This document shows positions 57,326-64,000 of a stretch of 64,000 nucleotides of DNA, piece after piece. The DNA comes from Chthonobacter rhizosphaerae (GTDB lineage Bacteria > Pseudomonadota > Alphaproteobacteria > Rhizobiales > Pleomorphomonadaceae), in the NCBI RefSeq assembly GCF_013839525.1, contig NZ_JACDIS010000001.1, positions 682,001 through 746,000 on the forward strand, read 5' to 3'. Made by a program: the position numbers and the translations under genes. The first letter of the stretch is position 1. Every line of letters begins with the position of its first letter. The notes below the pieces were generated by a model, which did not search any database, was not told the DNA's origin, and was given only the letters and a program-made list of their open reading frames with translations.

Positions 57326-57802
57326 TCAGATCCGGTCGGCCGACTCCCCGCCGCCGATCTCAGGCGACACGCCCACCCCGTGCTTGTAGCTGAGGTCGCC
57401 GCCGAGCCAGCCGCTGATGCCGAGCAGCACCACGGTGGCGAACGACAGGATCATGTTGAGCGCGGTCACGTCCGTCCCGGACCGGGTCGCCCAGTTGACG
57501 AGCGCCAGCAGCATCACGACGCCGTTGATGAGGCCGTGCGCCCAGGCCTTGCCCAGCTGGCGCGCCCGCGGCACGCGCATCAGGTCCCAGGCGCCGAGGG
57601 CCGCCGCGGCGACGCCGGTCACGATGCCCACCACGATCAGCGTCAGCGACGCGCGGGCCCAGAAGGGGTCCTCGGACACCAGATGGGCGATGTCCGCCAC
57701 GAAGCTGAACATCAGGCTCGCCAGCGGGAAGGGCACCACCATCGGGTGGAGGGGATGTCCGGAGATGGCGGCGGCGGAGCCGCTGCCCTGTGGATGGCGC
57801 AT
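57326..57802 (-). CDS. DUF2231 family membrane protein
   Basis: 158 residues with about four hydrophobic helices and the DUF2231 block SGHPLHPMVVPFPLASLMFSFVADIAHL. Start 57802 has AAGGGG upstream; the frame is open to 57820. Function unknown; the family occurs in stress-response and metal-rich contexts. Confidence 0.85.
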   Translation of the reverse strand: MRHPQGSGSAAAISGHPLHPMVVPFPLASLMFSFVADIAHLVSEDPFWARASLTLIVVGIVTGVAAAALGAWDLMRVPRARQLGKAWAHGLINGVVMLLALVNWATRSGTDVTALNMILSFATVVLLGISGWLGGDLSYKHGVGVSPEIGGGESADRI

Positions 57803-57954
57803 GGGTGACCCCTTGTTCATCGGCGGTTGGAGAACCGGGGCTTGTCCCAGAAGTTCCTGGCCGCACGGAGCCAGGCGGGCTCCGTGCGGGGGGCGGCCGG
57901 CGGATCGAACGGGCCGGTCGGGCGTTGGTCGGAAACCAACCCAAGGAGGATCCC

Positions 57955-58155
57955 ATGCCGAAGACCCGCGAAGAGGACGTCCGCGCCATCCTGTCCAAGG
58001 GCGACAAGCCCGCCCCGGAAGCCTCCGGCGAGGCGCCCCTGACGGCGTCGGAGAACCACGATCCGCTGCCGAAGCACAGGGACGCGCGCCAGAGCGAGTT
58101 TCCGGTCAGCCGCCAGGGCATGAACCAGGAAAGCCGCCAGCACAACAAGGGCTGA
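57955..58155 (+). CDS. Small hydrophilic protein, 66 residues
   Basis: Begins MPKTREEDVRAILSKGDKPA and ends GMNQESRQHNKG. A strong AAGGAGGA site lies 6 bases before the ATG, so I believe it is translated. Lys/Pro/Gln/His-rich, probably disordered. I recognise no family. Confidence 0.6.
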   Translation: MPKTREEDVRAILSKGDKPAPEASGEAPLTASENHDPLPKHRDARQSEFPVSRQGMNQESRQHNKG

Positions 58156-58285
58156 GCCGGACCAGATCCGTCCCGCGCGCGGCGGCGTCGGTCCCGCGGC
58201 CGGCCGGCGTCGGCGCCGGTCGCCCGCGCGAGGGCGTTCCGCCGGACTGCGCCGCCCCGGGCGGCGCGCAACGAGGCCGATAGAG

Positions 58286-59095
58286 GTGCGCATCCTGTTC
58301 GCCATCACGATTGCCGGGCTCACGCTCCTCGCCGGGCTCCCGGCCGGCCCCGCCGCGGCCCAGCCCCCGTTCGACCGCCTCGTGGTGTTCGGCGACAGCC
58401 TGTCCGACACCGGCAACGCGGGTCGCTTCTCCGACGGGCCGGTCTGGGTGGAACATCTCGCCCGGGCTCTCGGCCTCCCTCTGCGGCCCCGGGCCGCCGG
58501 CGGCACCAACCACGCGGTCGGCGGCGCGCGCATGTCCGGCGCGAACGGTCTCGACCGGCAGGTGGAGGCCTTCCTGGACGAGCGGCGGCGGCCCGGACGC
58601 GCCCTGGTGGTCCTTTACGGCGGCGGCAACGACGTGATCGCCGGCGCCGCCCGACAGGCTTCGCCCGCCGAGGTGGAGGCGGCCGGCCGGCTGGTCGGGC
58701 GTCTCGTGGAACGACTCGCCGCGGCCGGCGCCACCGACATCCTGCTGCCGAACCTGCCGGACGTCGGCATGACGCCCGCCGTCGCCGCCTACGGGCCGGC
58801 CGCGGCCGCGGAGGCGAGGCGGCTGAGCCGCCTCTTCAACGAGGCCGCGGAGGCGGCCCTCGGCGCCGCCGGCCGGACCGTCCGGCTTCACCGGCTCGAC
58901 GTCTGGAGCCTCGCCGAACGGGTCCGCCGCGATCCGGCCTCCGCCGGCTTCCGGACCGTCACCGAGCCCTGCGGCGGCCGGGGGTCGTGCGAGGGATATC
59001 TCTTCCACGACGGCGTCCACCCGACAACCGCCGCCCACGAGCGCCTCGCCCGGGCGGCGCTGGAGGTCCTGTGGGGAAAGCCGGCCGGCCGCTGA
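58286..59095 (+). CDS. Secreted SGNH/GDSL hydrolase
   Basis: 269 residues from a GTG start with a signal peptide (MRILFAITIAGLTLLAGLPAGPAAA). Block I VVFGDSLSDTGN holds the nucleophile Ser; block II Gly and block III GGGND (residue about 118) and the C-terminal DGVHPTTAAHERLA (Asp and His) complete the SGNH set. A lipase or esterase in the periplasm or outside; the substrate is unknown. Confidence 0.9.
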   Translation: MRILFAITIAGLTLLAGLPAGPAAAQPPFDRLVVFGDSLSDTGNAGRFSDGPVWVEHLARALGLPLRPRAAGGTNHAVGGARMSGANGLDRQVEAFLDERRRPGRALVVLYGGGNDVIAGAARQASPAEVEAAGRLVGRLVERLAAAGATDILLPNLPDVGMTPAVAAYGPAAAAEARRLSRLFNEAAEAALGAAGRTVRLHRLDVWSLAERVRRDPASAGFRTVTEPCGGRGSCEGYLFHDGVHPTTAAHERLARAALEVLWGKPAGR

Positions 59096-59159
59096 GCCGT
59101 TCCGAACCGCAGGCCCCCGTCGCGACTTGATGGAGACAGGCCAGCGAGGGGAACCGCCC

Positions 59160-59495
59160 GTGTCCACCATGCCGATCACCTTCTTCACCAGCCGGACCGG
59201 CAGCCGCCGGGTCACGCTCTACAGCCGCCCGGCCGCCGGCGACCTGGTCGTCTGCCGCACCCGGCGCCCGCTTGAGGATGTCCTCGCCTTCTGCGCGGCG
59301 GTCGGCATCCCGGTCGTGGACCGGTGCCCAGGCTGCCCGCCGGGCGACGAGCTTCACGACGCGACGCCCCGCCACGAGGGCGACGAGACGGCGCTCCGCC
59401 TCTTCCTCTCCGGCACCCGGCACGAGCCGCGCCAAAGGGCCGCCCGGCGAAAGGCGGTCGCCATCGGGCCTGAACCGGTCGCCCGGGCGCCCTGA
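59160..59495 (+). CDS. Hypothetical protein, 111 residues
   Basis: Starts at GTG 59160 with GAGGGGA about 8 bases upstream; an in-frame ATG is at 59169. Reads MPITFFTSRTGSRRVTLYSRPAAGDLVVC ... with a CPGCP segment that could bind metal. I recognise no family. Confidence 0.4.
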   Translation: MSTMPITFFTSRTGSRRVTLYSRPAAGDLVVCRTRRPLEDVLAFCAAVGIPVVDRCPGCPPGDELHDATPRHEGDETALRLFLSGTRHEPRQRAARRKAVAIGPEPVARAP

Positions 59496-59565
59496 TCCGC
59501 CGTTCACTGCAGAACCAGGACGCCTGACCGTCGGTGCCTGGACGAGGATGCCCGGACGGGGCCGG

Positions 59566-60201
59566 TCAGACGTAGACCGTCGTCCGGCCCCGGTCGAAGT
59601 CGTGCTCGGACACCACCGTGCGGATGACGGCGGCGATCTTGCGGCCACCTTCCGCCGAGGGCTCGATCGGATTGGCGAAATCCCGGTCGTCGGAACAGGT
59701 GAGTCTCAGGTCGATCAGCGGGTGGCCGGCGCGCGCCACCGCCCGGGTGATCTGGTCGTTGAGGGCCGCGAGCGCCGTCGACGCCACCGCCCGCTGGCCG
59801 GGATCCGGGTAGCGGGGATCGTAGATGGTGCAGAAGGCGGCCGGCAGCCCCGTCGCGGCGACGCGGGCGACCACGTCCCGGTAGGCCACCCCGAACCCGG
59901 CCCGGACCCGGGCCACCAGGGCGAGGCTTTCGGCCACCGTCGACGCCGATCCGAGGAGGACGGACGACGCCCTCAGGGCGTCGTTGCCGCCGACGCTGAC
60001 GATCAGGTGGCTGGCGTCGCGCGGAATGCGGTCCACCTGCCGCGGCAGGTCGGCCATCACGGCCCCGTCCAGCGCCAGGAGCACGGGCTCCATGCCGGCC
60101 GGCATCATGGCCCGCAGGTGATCGAGCACGGCGGGCCCGCCGGCCACATAGGCGGCATTGTCGAACACCGAGTCCCCCAGAAGAACCACCTTGCCTGCCA
60201 T
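59566..60201 (-). CDS. SGNH/GDSL-type hydrolase, cytoplasmic
   Basis: 211 residues without a signal peptide. Block I VVLLGDSVFDNAAYV carries the nucleophile Ser; SVGGNDALR is block III (Asn). The expected late DxxH is not clear; TCSDDRDFANPIEPSAEGGRKIA lies in that place and suggests a catalytic variant. Start 60201 follows GAGGAG. The longer frame upstream to 62478 is not coding. Confidence 0.78.
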   Translation of the reverse strand: MAGKVVLLGDSVFDNAAYVAGGPAVLDHLRAMMPAGMEPVLLALDGAVMADLPRQVDRIPRDASHLIVSVGGNDALRASSVLLGSASTVAESLALVARVRAGFGVAYRDVVARVAATGLPAAFCTIYDPRYPDPGQRAVASTALAALNDQITRAVARAGHPLIDLRLTCSDDRDFANPIEPSAEGGRKIAAVIRTVVSEHDFDRGRTTVYV

Positions 60202-60293
60202 GCCGGGCTCCTCCCTCGTCCGTCTCCGGCCGAAGCGGCGGGCCCGGCGTCCTGTTCCGGACGATCTCGCGAAGGCTTGAAGGCAGGCCCGTG

Positions 60294-61343
60294 TCAGCGG
60301 TCGCCCAGGCCCGGCAGGCGGTCGACCAGGCGCCGCCCGCCGGCCGCCGCGCCGCGCCCGGCCCGCCAGGCGAGCGCGCAGCCGGCGATCCCGACCGTCG
60401 CGGCGAGGGCCAGCACGCCGAGCCGGGCCGTCGTGTCGGACACGGCCACCACGGCGGGCCGGGAGCGCGACCCGAACCGCCCGGCCGCCCCAGGGTCGCC
60501 CGGCGGCGGCGCCGTCAGGTTGCCCGGCCGCGGGTCGGCCGCCTCGTTCGTCATCTGCCCGTCCCAGGCCCGGCTCGCCAGCATGCGGTCGAGAAGGCCG
60601 GGGGCCGCCAGGGTGCCGAGGATCGCCTGGAGGGTCGGCGAGCCGATCCAGAGTTCGCGCGGCGCGGTCCCGGCCGCCTTGACGATCGCCTCGGCGACGG
60701 TCTCCGGGTCGTGGATCGGCGGCACCGGCTGCAGGCGGCGGTGGAGGTGGCTGCGCGCCCAGTCGAACTGGGGCGTGTTCACCGCCGGCACCTGCACCAT
60801 GGTGAGCCGGATGCGGCTGCCGTCGTGGATGAGTTCGCTCCTGAGCGAGTCCGTGAAGCCGCGCACCGCCGCCTTGGCGGCGCAATAGGCCGACTGGAGC
60901 GGGATCGACCGGTAGCTGAGCGCCGACCCCACCTGCACGATCGTGCCGGCGTCGCGCGGGCGCATGTGCCGGAGCGCCGCCAGGGTGCCGTGGACCTGGC
61001 CGAGGTAGGTCACGTCCGTCACCCGGCGGATCTCGTCGGCGGTCATGGCCGACACGGGCCCGAACACCGTCGCCATGGCGTTGTTGACCCAGACGTCGAT
61101 CCGCCCCCAGGTCGCCACCACCCGGTCGGCGGCCGCGTCCACGGCGGCCGCGTCGGCGACGTCCGCCGGGATCACCAGCGCCGTCCCGCCGGCCTCCTCC
61201 ACGTCGGCGGCCGCGCCCGCCAGGCGCTCGCTGCCGCGCGCGATCAGCGCCACCCGCAGGCCCCGGCGGCCGAACGCCACCGCGATGGCGCGCCCGAGGC
61301 CGGCGGACGCGCCCGTAACCACCACCACCGGTGCCGTCGTCAT
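60294..61343 (-). CDS. SDR-family oxidoreductase with C-terminal membrane segment
   Basis: 349 residues. SDR core: VVVTGASAGLGRAIAVAFGRRG (cofactor loop), INNAM-like VWVNNAMATVFG, catalytic S-x12-Y-x3-K in VGSALSYRSIPLQSAYCAAKAAVRGF. After about residue 270 there is a Pro/Gly-rich linker and one hydrophobic helix (LGVLALAATVGIAGCALAW) as a membrane anchor. The substrate is unknown. Start 61343 has AGGGAGA upstream. Confidence 0.87.
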   Translation of the reverse strand: MTTAPVVVVTGASAGLGRAIAVAFGRRGLRVALIARGSERLAGAAADVEEAGGTALVIPADVADAAAVDAAADRVVATWGRIDVWVNNAMATVFGPVSAMTADEIRRVTDVTYLGQVHGTLAALRHMRPRDAGTIVQVGSALSYRSIPLQSAYCAAKAAVRGFTDSLRSELIHDGSRIRLTMVQVPAVNTPQFDWARSHLHRRLQPVPPIHDPETVAEAIVKAAGTAPRELWIGSPTLQAILGTLAAPGLLDRMLASRAWDGQMTNEAADPRPGNLTAPPPGDPGAAGRFGSRSRPAVVAVSDTTARLGVLALAATVGIAGCALAWRAGRGAAAGGRRLVDRLPGLGDR

Positions 61344-61518
61344 GAACGATCTCCCTTGAGGCCAGCGACGGACGGATGACGTGCGGCGCGGCCAGGAAGT
61401 TCCTGACCGCCCGCGCCCCGGCTCCCGGCCGGGCCTCTCCCTTCCCGTGCCGGGCCATCGATGCAACGATGACGCCGGCCCGCGGTTGGGGACAGACGGC
61501 ACGCCGGGAGACACGCTG

Positions 61519-62550
61519 ATGGGACTTCTGATCGACGGCCAGTGGCATGACGCCTGGTACGACACCAAGACCACGGGCGGGCATTTCGTCCGCCAGGAGT
61601 CCCGCTTCCGCAACTGGGTCACGCCGGACGGCGCGCCGGGGCCGACCGGCGACGGCGGCTTCCGGGCGGAGAGCGGCCGCTATCACCTCACCGTGTCGTT
61701 CGCCTGCCCGTGGGCGCATCGGACGTTGATCTTCCGGGCGCTGAAGGGCCTTGACCGCCACATTGGCCTTTCCGTGGTGAACTGGCTGATGGGGCCGGAA
61801 GGCTGGACATTCGAGGACGGTCCGGGCGTCGTTCCGGGCCCGGTCGTCGGCGCCAAGCGCCTCCACCAGGTCTACACGGCGGCGGACCCGGCCTTCACCG
61901 GCCGCGTCACCGTCCCGGTCCTCTGGGACAAGCGGACCGGCACGATCGTCTCCAACGAGTCGGCCGAGATCATCCGGATGTTCAACTCGGCCTTCGACGC
62001 CGTCGGCGCGACGCCGGGCGACTACTATCCGCCGGACCTGCGGGCGGAGATCGACGCCCTCAACGGCGAGATCTACGACCGGGTCAACAACGGCGTCTAC
62101 AAGGCCGGCTTCGCCACCACCCAGGCGGCCTACGAAAAGGCCGTGCACCCGCTGTTCGACATGCTCGACCGGCTGGAGGATCGCCTCGCCGACCGGCGCT
62201 TCCTCTGCGGCGAGAGGGTCACCGAGGCGGACTGGCGGCTGTTCACCACCCTGGTCCGGTTCGACGCCGTCTACGTCGGGCACTTCAAGTGCAACATTCG
62301 GCAGCTGAAGGACTATCCGAACCTGTGGGCCTATGCCCGCGACCTCTACCAGTGGCCGGGCGTCGCCGCGACGGTCCACTTCGACCACATCAAGGGCCAC
62401 TACTACCAGAGCCACGGCACCATCAACCCGACCGGCGTCGTGCCAGCCGGCCCGGCGATCGACTGGACCGAGCCGCACGGACGCGAGCGCCTCGGCGGCC
62501 CGCCGCGCGCCGAGGCGGCCATGCCCGCCGCGGACCTCGGCGCCACCTGA
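61519..62550 (+). CDS. Glutathionyl-hydroquinone reductase (Xi-class GST)
   Basis: 343 residues with the Xi-class motif FACPWAHRTLI (active Cys in CPW), the N-terminal RQESRFRNWVT, VPVLWDKRTGTIVSNESAEIIRMFN and C-terminal helical domain with WRLFTTLVRFDAVYVGHFKCN. These enzymes reduce glutathionyl-hydroquinones such as those from chlorophenol or quinone detoxification. ATG 61519 lies after GGGAGACACGCTG. Confidence 0.93.
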   Translation: MGLLIDGQWHDAWYDTKTTGGHFVRQESRFRNWVTPDGAPGPTGDGGFRAESGRYHLTVSFACPWAHRTLIFRALKGLDRHIGLSVVNWLMGPEGWTFEDGPGVVPGPVVGAKRLHQVYTAADPAFTGRVTVPVLWDKRTGTIVSNESAEIIRMFNSAFDAVGATPGDYYPPDLRAEIDALNGEIYDRVNNGVYKAGFATTQAAYEKAVHPLFDMLDRLEDRLADRRFLCGERVTEADWRLFTTLVRFDAVYVGHFKCNIRQLKDYPNLWAYARDLYQWPGVAATVHFDHIKGHYYQSHGTINPTGVVPAGPAIDWTEPHGRERLGGPPRAEAAMPAADLGAT

Positions 62551-62696
62551 GGGCCGGAGGCTTCACGTGTCCGTCATTGCCTCTTTGTCAGGCAGTGGCC
62601 CGGAACTCTTGAAATGGCCGTTCGTTGGATGGCCATAGACCAGGCCGGCACCAGGGGGAGGAGCGGCCATCCCGTCCTCTCGATCCCAGGTGCTTC

Positions 62697-62888
62697 ATGA
62701 TCGACCTCGTGCTCGTCGTCTGCCTGTCCGCCGCTCCCATCGAATGCCGGCGGGAGCGCCTGCCCTTCGAGGGCCAGATCTTCGCCTGCGCGATCCACGG
62801 CCAGCAGGTCGCCGCCGAATGGGTGCAGAACCACCCGAAGTGGCGCGTCGCCGGCTGGACCTGCGGGCCCGCCGAGACCGCGATCTGA
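62697..62888 (+). CDS. Small protein, 63 residues
   Basis: Reads MIDLVLVVCLSAAPIECRRERLPFEGQIFACAIHGQQVAAEWVQ ... A short hydrophobic N-terminus and four cysteines, conserved-looking. Similar short proteins occur in Rhizobiales, but I cannot name a family. Confidence 0.5.
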   Translation: MIDLVLVVCLSAAPIECRRERLPFEGQIFACAIHGQQVAAEWVQNHPKWRVAGWTCGPAETAI

Positions 62889-63204
62889 CGCCGGTGCCGC
62901 GAGGACCCTGACCGTTCTCGCCGGCCGGACGCTGTCCCGCCAGGCCCGGAGCCATCCCCGTCCCCGAGCCCCGACCGTCTCCGCCGTTCTTCCGGAGGAC
63001 CCCGGCGCGTCTCGCCGACGCGGCCGGGTTTCCGCTCCGAACGCACCCCCGCGCCTGAAGTTGCGGCGGGCGCTCCCGCTCGCCGGCCGCCACGACGACA
63101 CGCGACAGCCCGGCCCCGCCGGGCGGCCCGATCCGGATCCCCTGCGGGGGACCCGGACGCCGTCCGGCGGAAGGCCGGGCCCGACAGGTCCGTGCGCGGC
63201 CCCG
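62889..63204. other. Non-coding stretch, 62.9-63.2 kb
   Basis: About 315 bases, very GC-rich, with short inverted repeats but no gene with a ribosome site and no regulatory element I can name. Confidence 0.45.
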
Positions 63205-63480
63205 TCAGTTGCCGGTCGAGCCGCTCTCCACGCAGGTCTTCCGCCGCTCCGTGGTGGAGCCGGCGAGATCCTCGCTCTTGGTGGTGGTCTCCGTGCAGCT
63301 CTGCACCGACGGCGACGCCGGCTCGGCGGGCGTGACCACGACCGCGCCGGTCGGCGGCGTCGGCGGGGGAGCCGGCTCGCTGACGCCCGGGCGGACCACC
63401 ACGGTGGTGTCCGCGGCGGCGATCTGCGGCGCACCGGCGACGGCGACGATGACGGCGGCGATGAACATGGACGTCTTCAT
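63205..63480 (-). CDS. Small secreted protein with Pro/Thr-rich body
   Basis: 91 residues: signal peptide MKTSMFIAAVIVAVAGAPQIAAA, then a Pro/Val-rich stretch, two cysteines near the end (VQSCTETTTK and RRKTCVES) that may form a disulfide. No recognised family. GGGAGGGTTCCC precedes the start, giving a good ribosome site. Confidence 0.65.
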   Translation of the reverse strand: MKTSMFIAAVIVAVAGAPQIAAADTTVVVRPGVSEPAPPPTPPTGAVVVTPAEPASPSVQSCTETTTKSEDLAGSTTERRKTCVESGSTGN

Positions 63481-63613
63481 GGGAACCCTCCCTCATGCGA
63501 TGACGCATCAACCGGGAGGGCGGTTTCGAAGTTCCGGACCGCCCGGGCGAGCCACGGGGGGCGGCTGAGACCCACCGCGCCGGCCGAGCCCGCCTGGCCG
63601 GCCGGACGCCCGA

Positions 63614-64000
63614 TCACGCCCCCGTCACGCGCCAGACCACGTCGCCCACGTCGTCCGCCACCAGAAGCGCGCCGTCCGCCGCGAGCGTCACGCCCACCGG
63701 CCGGCCGAAGGCGTGCTTCTCGTCGGCCGACAGGAAGCCGCTGAGGATGTCCCGCGGCGGCCCGGACGGCCGTCCGCCCTCGAACGGCACGAACACGACC
63801 CTGTAGCCGCTGAGCGTGCTGCGGTTCCAGGATCCGTGCTGGCCGATCACCATGCCGTCCGGAAAGCCCGGCAGCGTGCCGGCCGGCATCCAGCAGAGGC
63901 CGAGCGAGGCGGTGTGGCCGCCGAGCGCGTAGTCCGGCTGGATCGCCCGGGCGACCAGCGCCGGGTCCTGCGGCACCCGGTCGTCCACCGTCCGGCCCCA
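63614..64000 (-). CDS. Sorbosone dehydrogenase-like beta-propeller, C-terminal part (partial)
   Basis: The frame is open to the window end, so the N-terminal part is missing. The 128 visible residues include [65 protein letters not shown], typical of PQQ-dependent sugar dehydrogenase/sorbosone dehydrogenase repeats. The DD pair in ADDVG and the HGSWNR stretch are near-universal in this family. Substrate unknown. Confidence 0.85.
   Translation of the reverse strand, partial: WGRTVDDRVPQDPALVARAIQPDYALGGHTASLGLCWMPAGTLPGFPDGMVIGQHGSWNRSTLSGYRVVFVPFEGGRPSGPPRDILSGFLSADEKHAFGRPVGVTLAADGALLVADDVGDVVWRVTGA

Overview
The window is high-GC DNA (about 70% by eye) from an alphaproteobacterium, most likely Hyphomicrobiales (Rhizobiales). 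The basis is a GTTC-N7-GTTC type LexA box at dnaE2, the hemC-hemD-mitofilin-hemY gene order with tsaD-gpsA divergent from hemC, a dapF-mtaB-ftsY cluster, the ffh-rpsP-rimM-trmD-rplS operon, and best family resemblance of most proteins to that order. I cannot name the genus. Most of the window is dense chromosomal housekeeping sequence; I see no phage, intact transposon or CRISPR array.

Layout. 1-3.4 kb: an EAL-domain protein end, a five-domain RpfC-like hybrid histidine kinase and a convergent RpfF-like enoyl-CoA hydratase, which together look like a diffusible-signal-factor (DSF) quorum-sensing locus. 4-8 kb: SOS-controlled dnaE2 and yciB. 8-12 kb: a GNAT acetyltransferase, leuC, a Uma2 protein and a methyltransferase. 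12.1-16.4 kb: the SRP/ribosome operon ffh-rpsP-rimM-trmD-rplS. 16.7-19 kb: a divergent AraC/LuxR regulator pair. 19.1-22.7 kb: dapF-mtaB-ftsY. 22.9-29.8 kb: a transglutaminase / circularly permuted ATP-grasp / alpha-E / transglutaminase cluster. 29.8-37.6 kb: gpsA-tsaD divergent from hemC, a fused hemD-mitofilin reading frame and hemY. 37.7-45.2 kb: three tRNAs (Thr-CGT, Ala-CGC, Gly-GCC) among small conserved genes, a YbaK/CnoX/LON-domain/Trm112 group and a flavin monooxygenase.

45.6-52.3 kb is the most distinctive region. It is a four-gene, minus-strand type I secretion operon whose two upstream genes encode unrecognised probable substrates: a 384-residue protein dominated by Asp/Asn/Gln/Ser runs, and a 628-residue protein with a recurring Q-x-N-x3-DGD motif. 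A divergent, DDE-less IS1595-type zinc-ribbon protein lies across an AT-rich intergenic region with a palindrome. 53.5-57.3 kb holds two uncharacterised genes (one HEPN-like) and two family-2 glycosyltransferases. 57.3-64 kb is accessory: DUF2231, two SGNH hydrolases, an SDR, a glutathionyl-hydroquinone reductase, small secreted or unknown proteins, and the C-terminal part of a sorbosone-dehydrogenase-like beta-propeller.

Four copies of a roughly 105-120 bp double-hairpin repeat (two close, one reversed, one diverged) lie between genes. Many gene starts were moved inward from the longest open frame to the codon with a Shine-Dalgarno sequence or family-typical N-terminus. All function calls rest on reading motifs and remembered family features; no database search was run.
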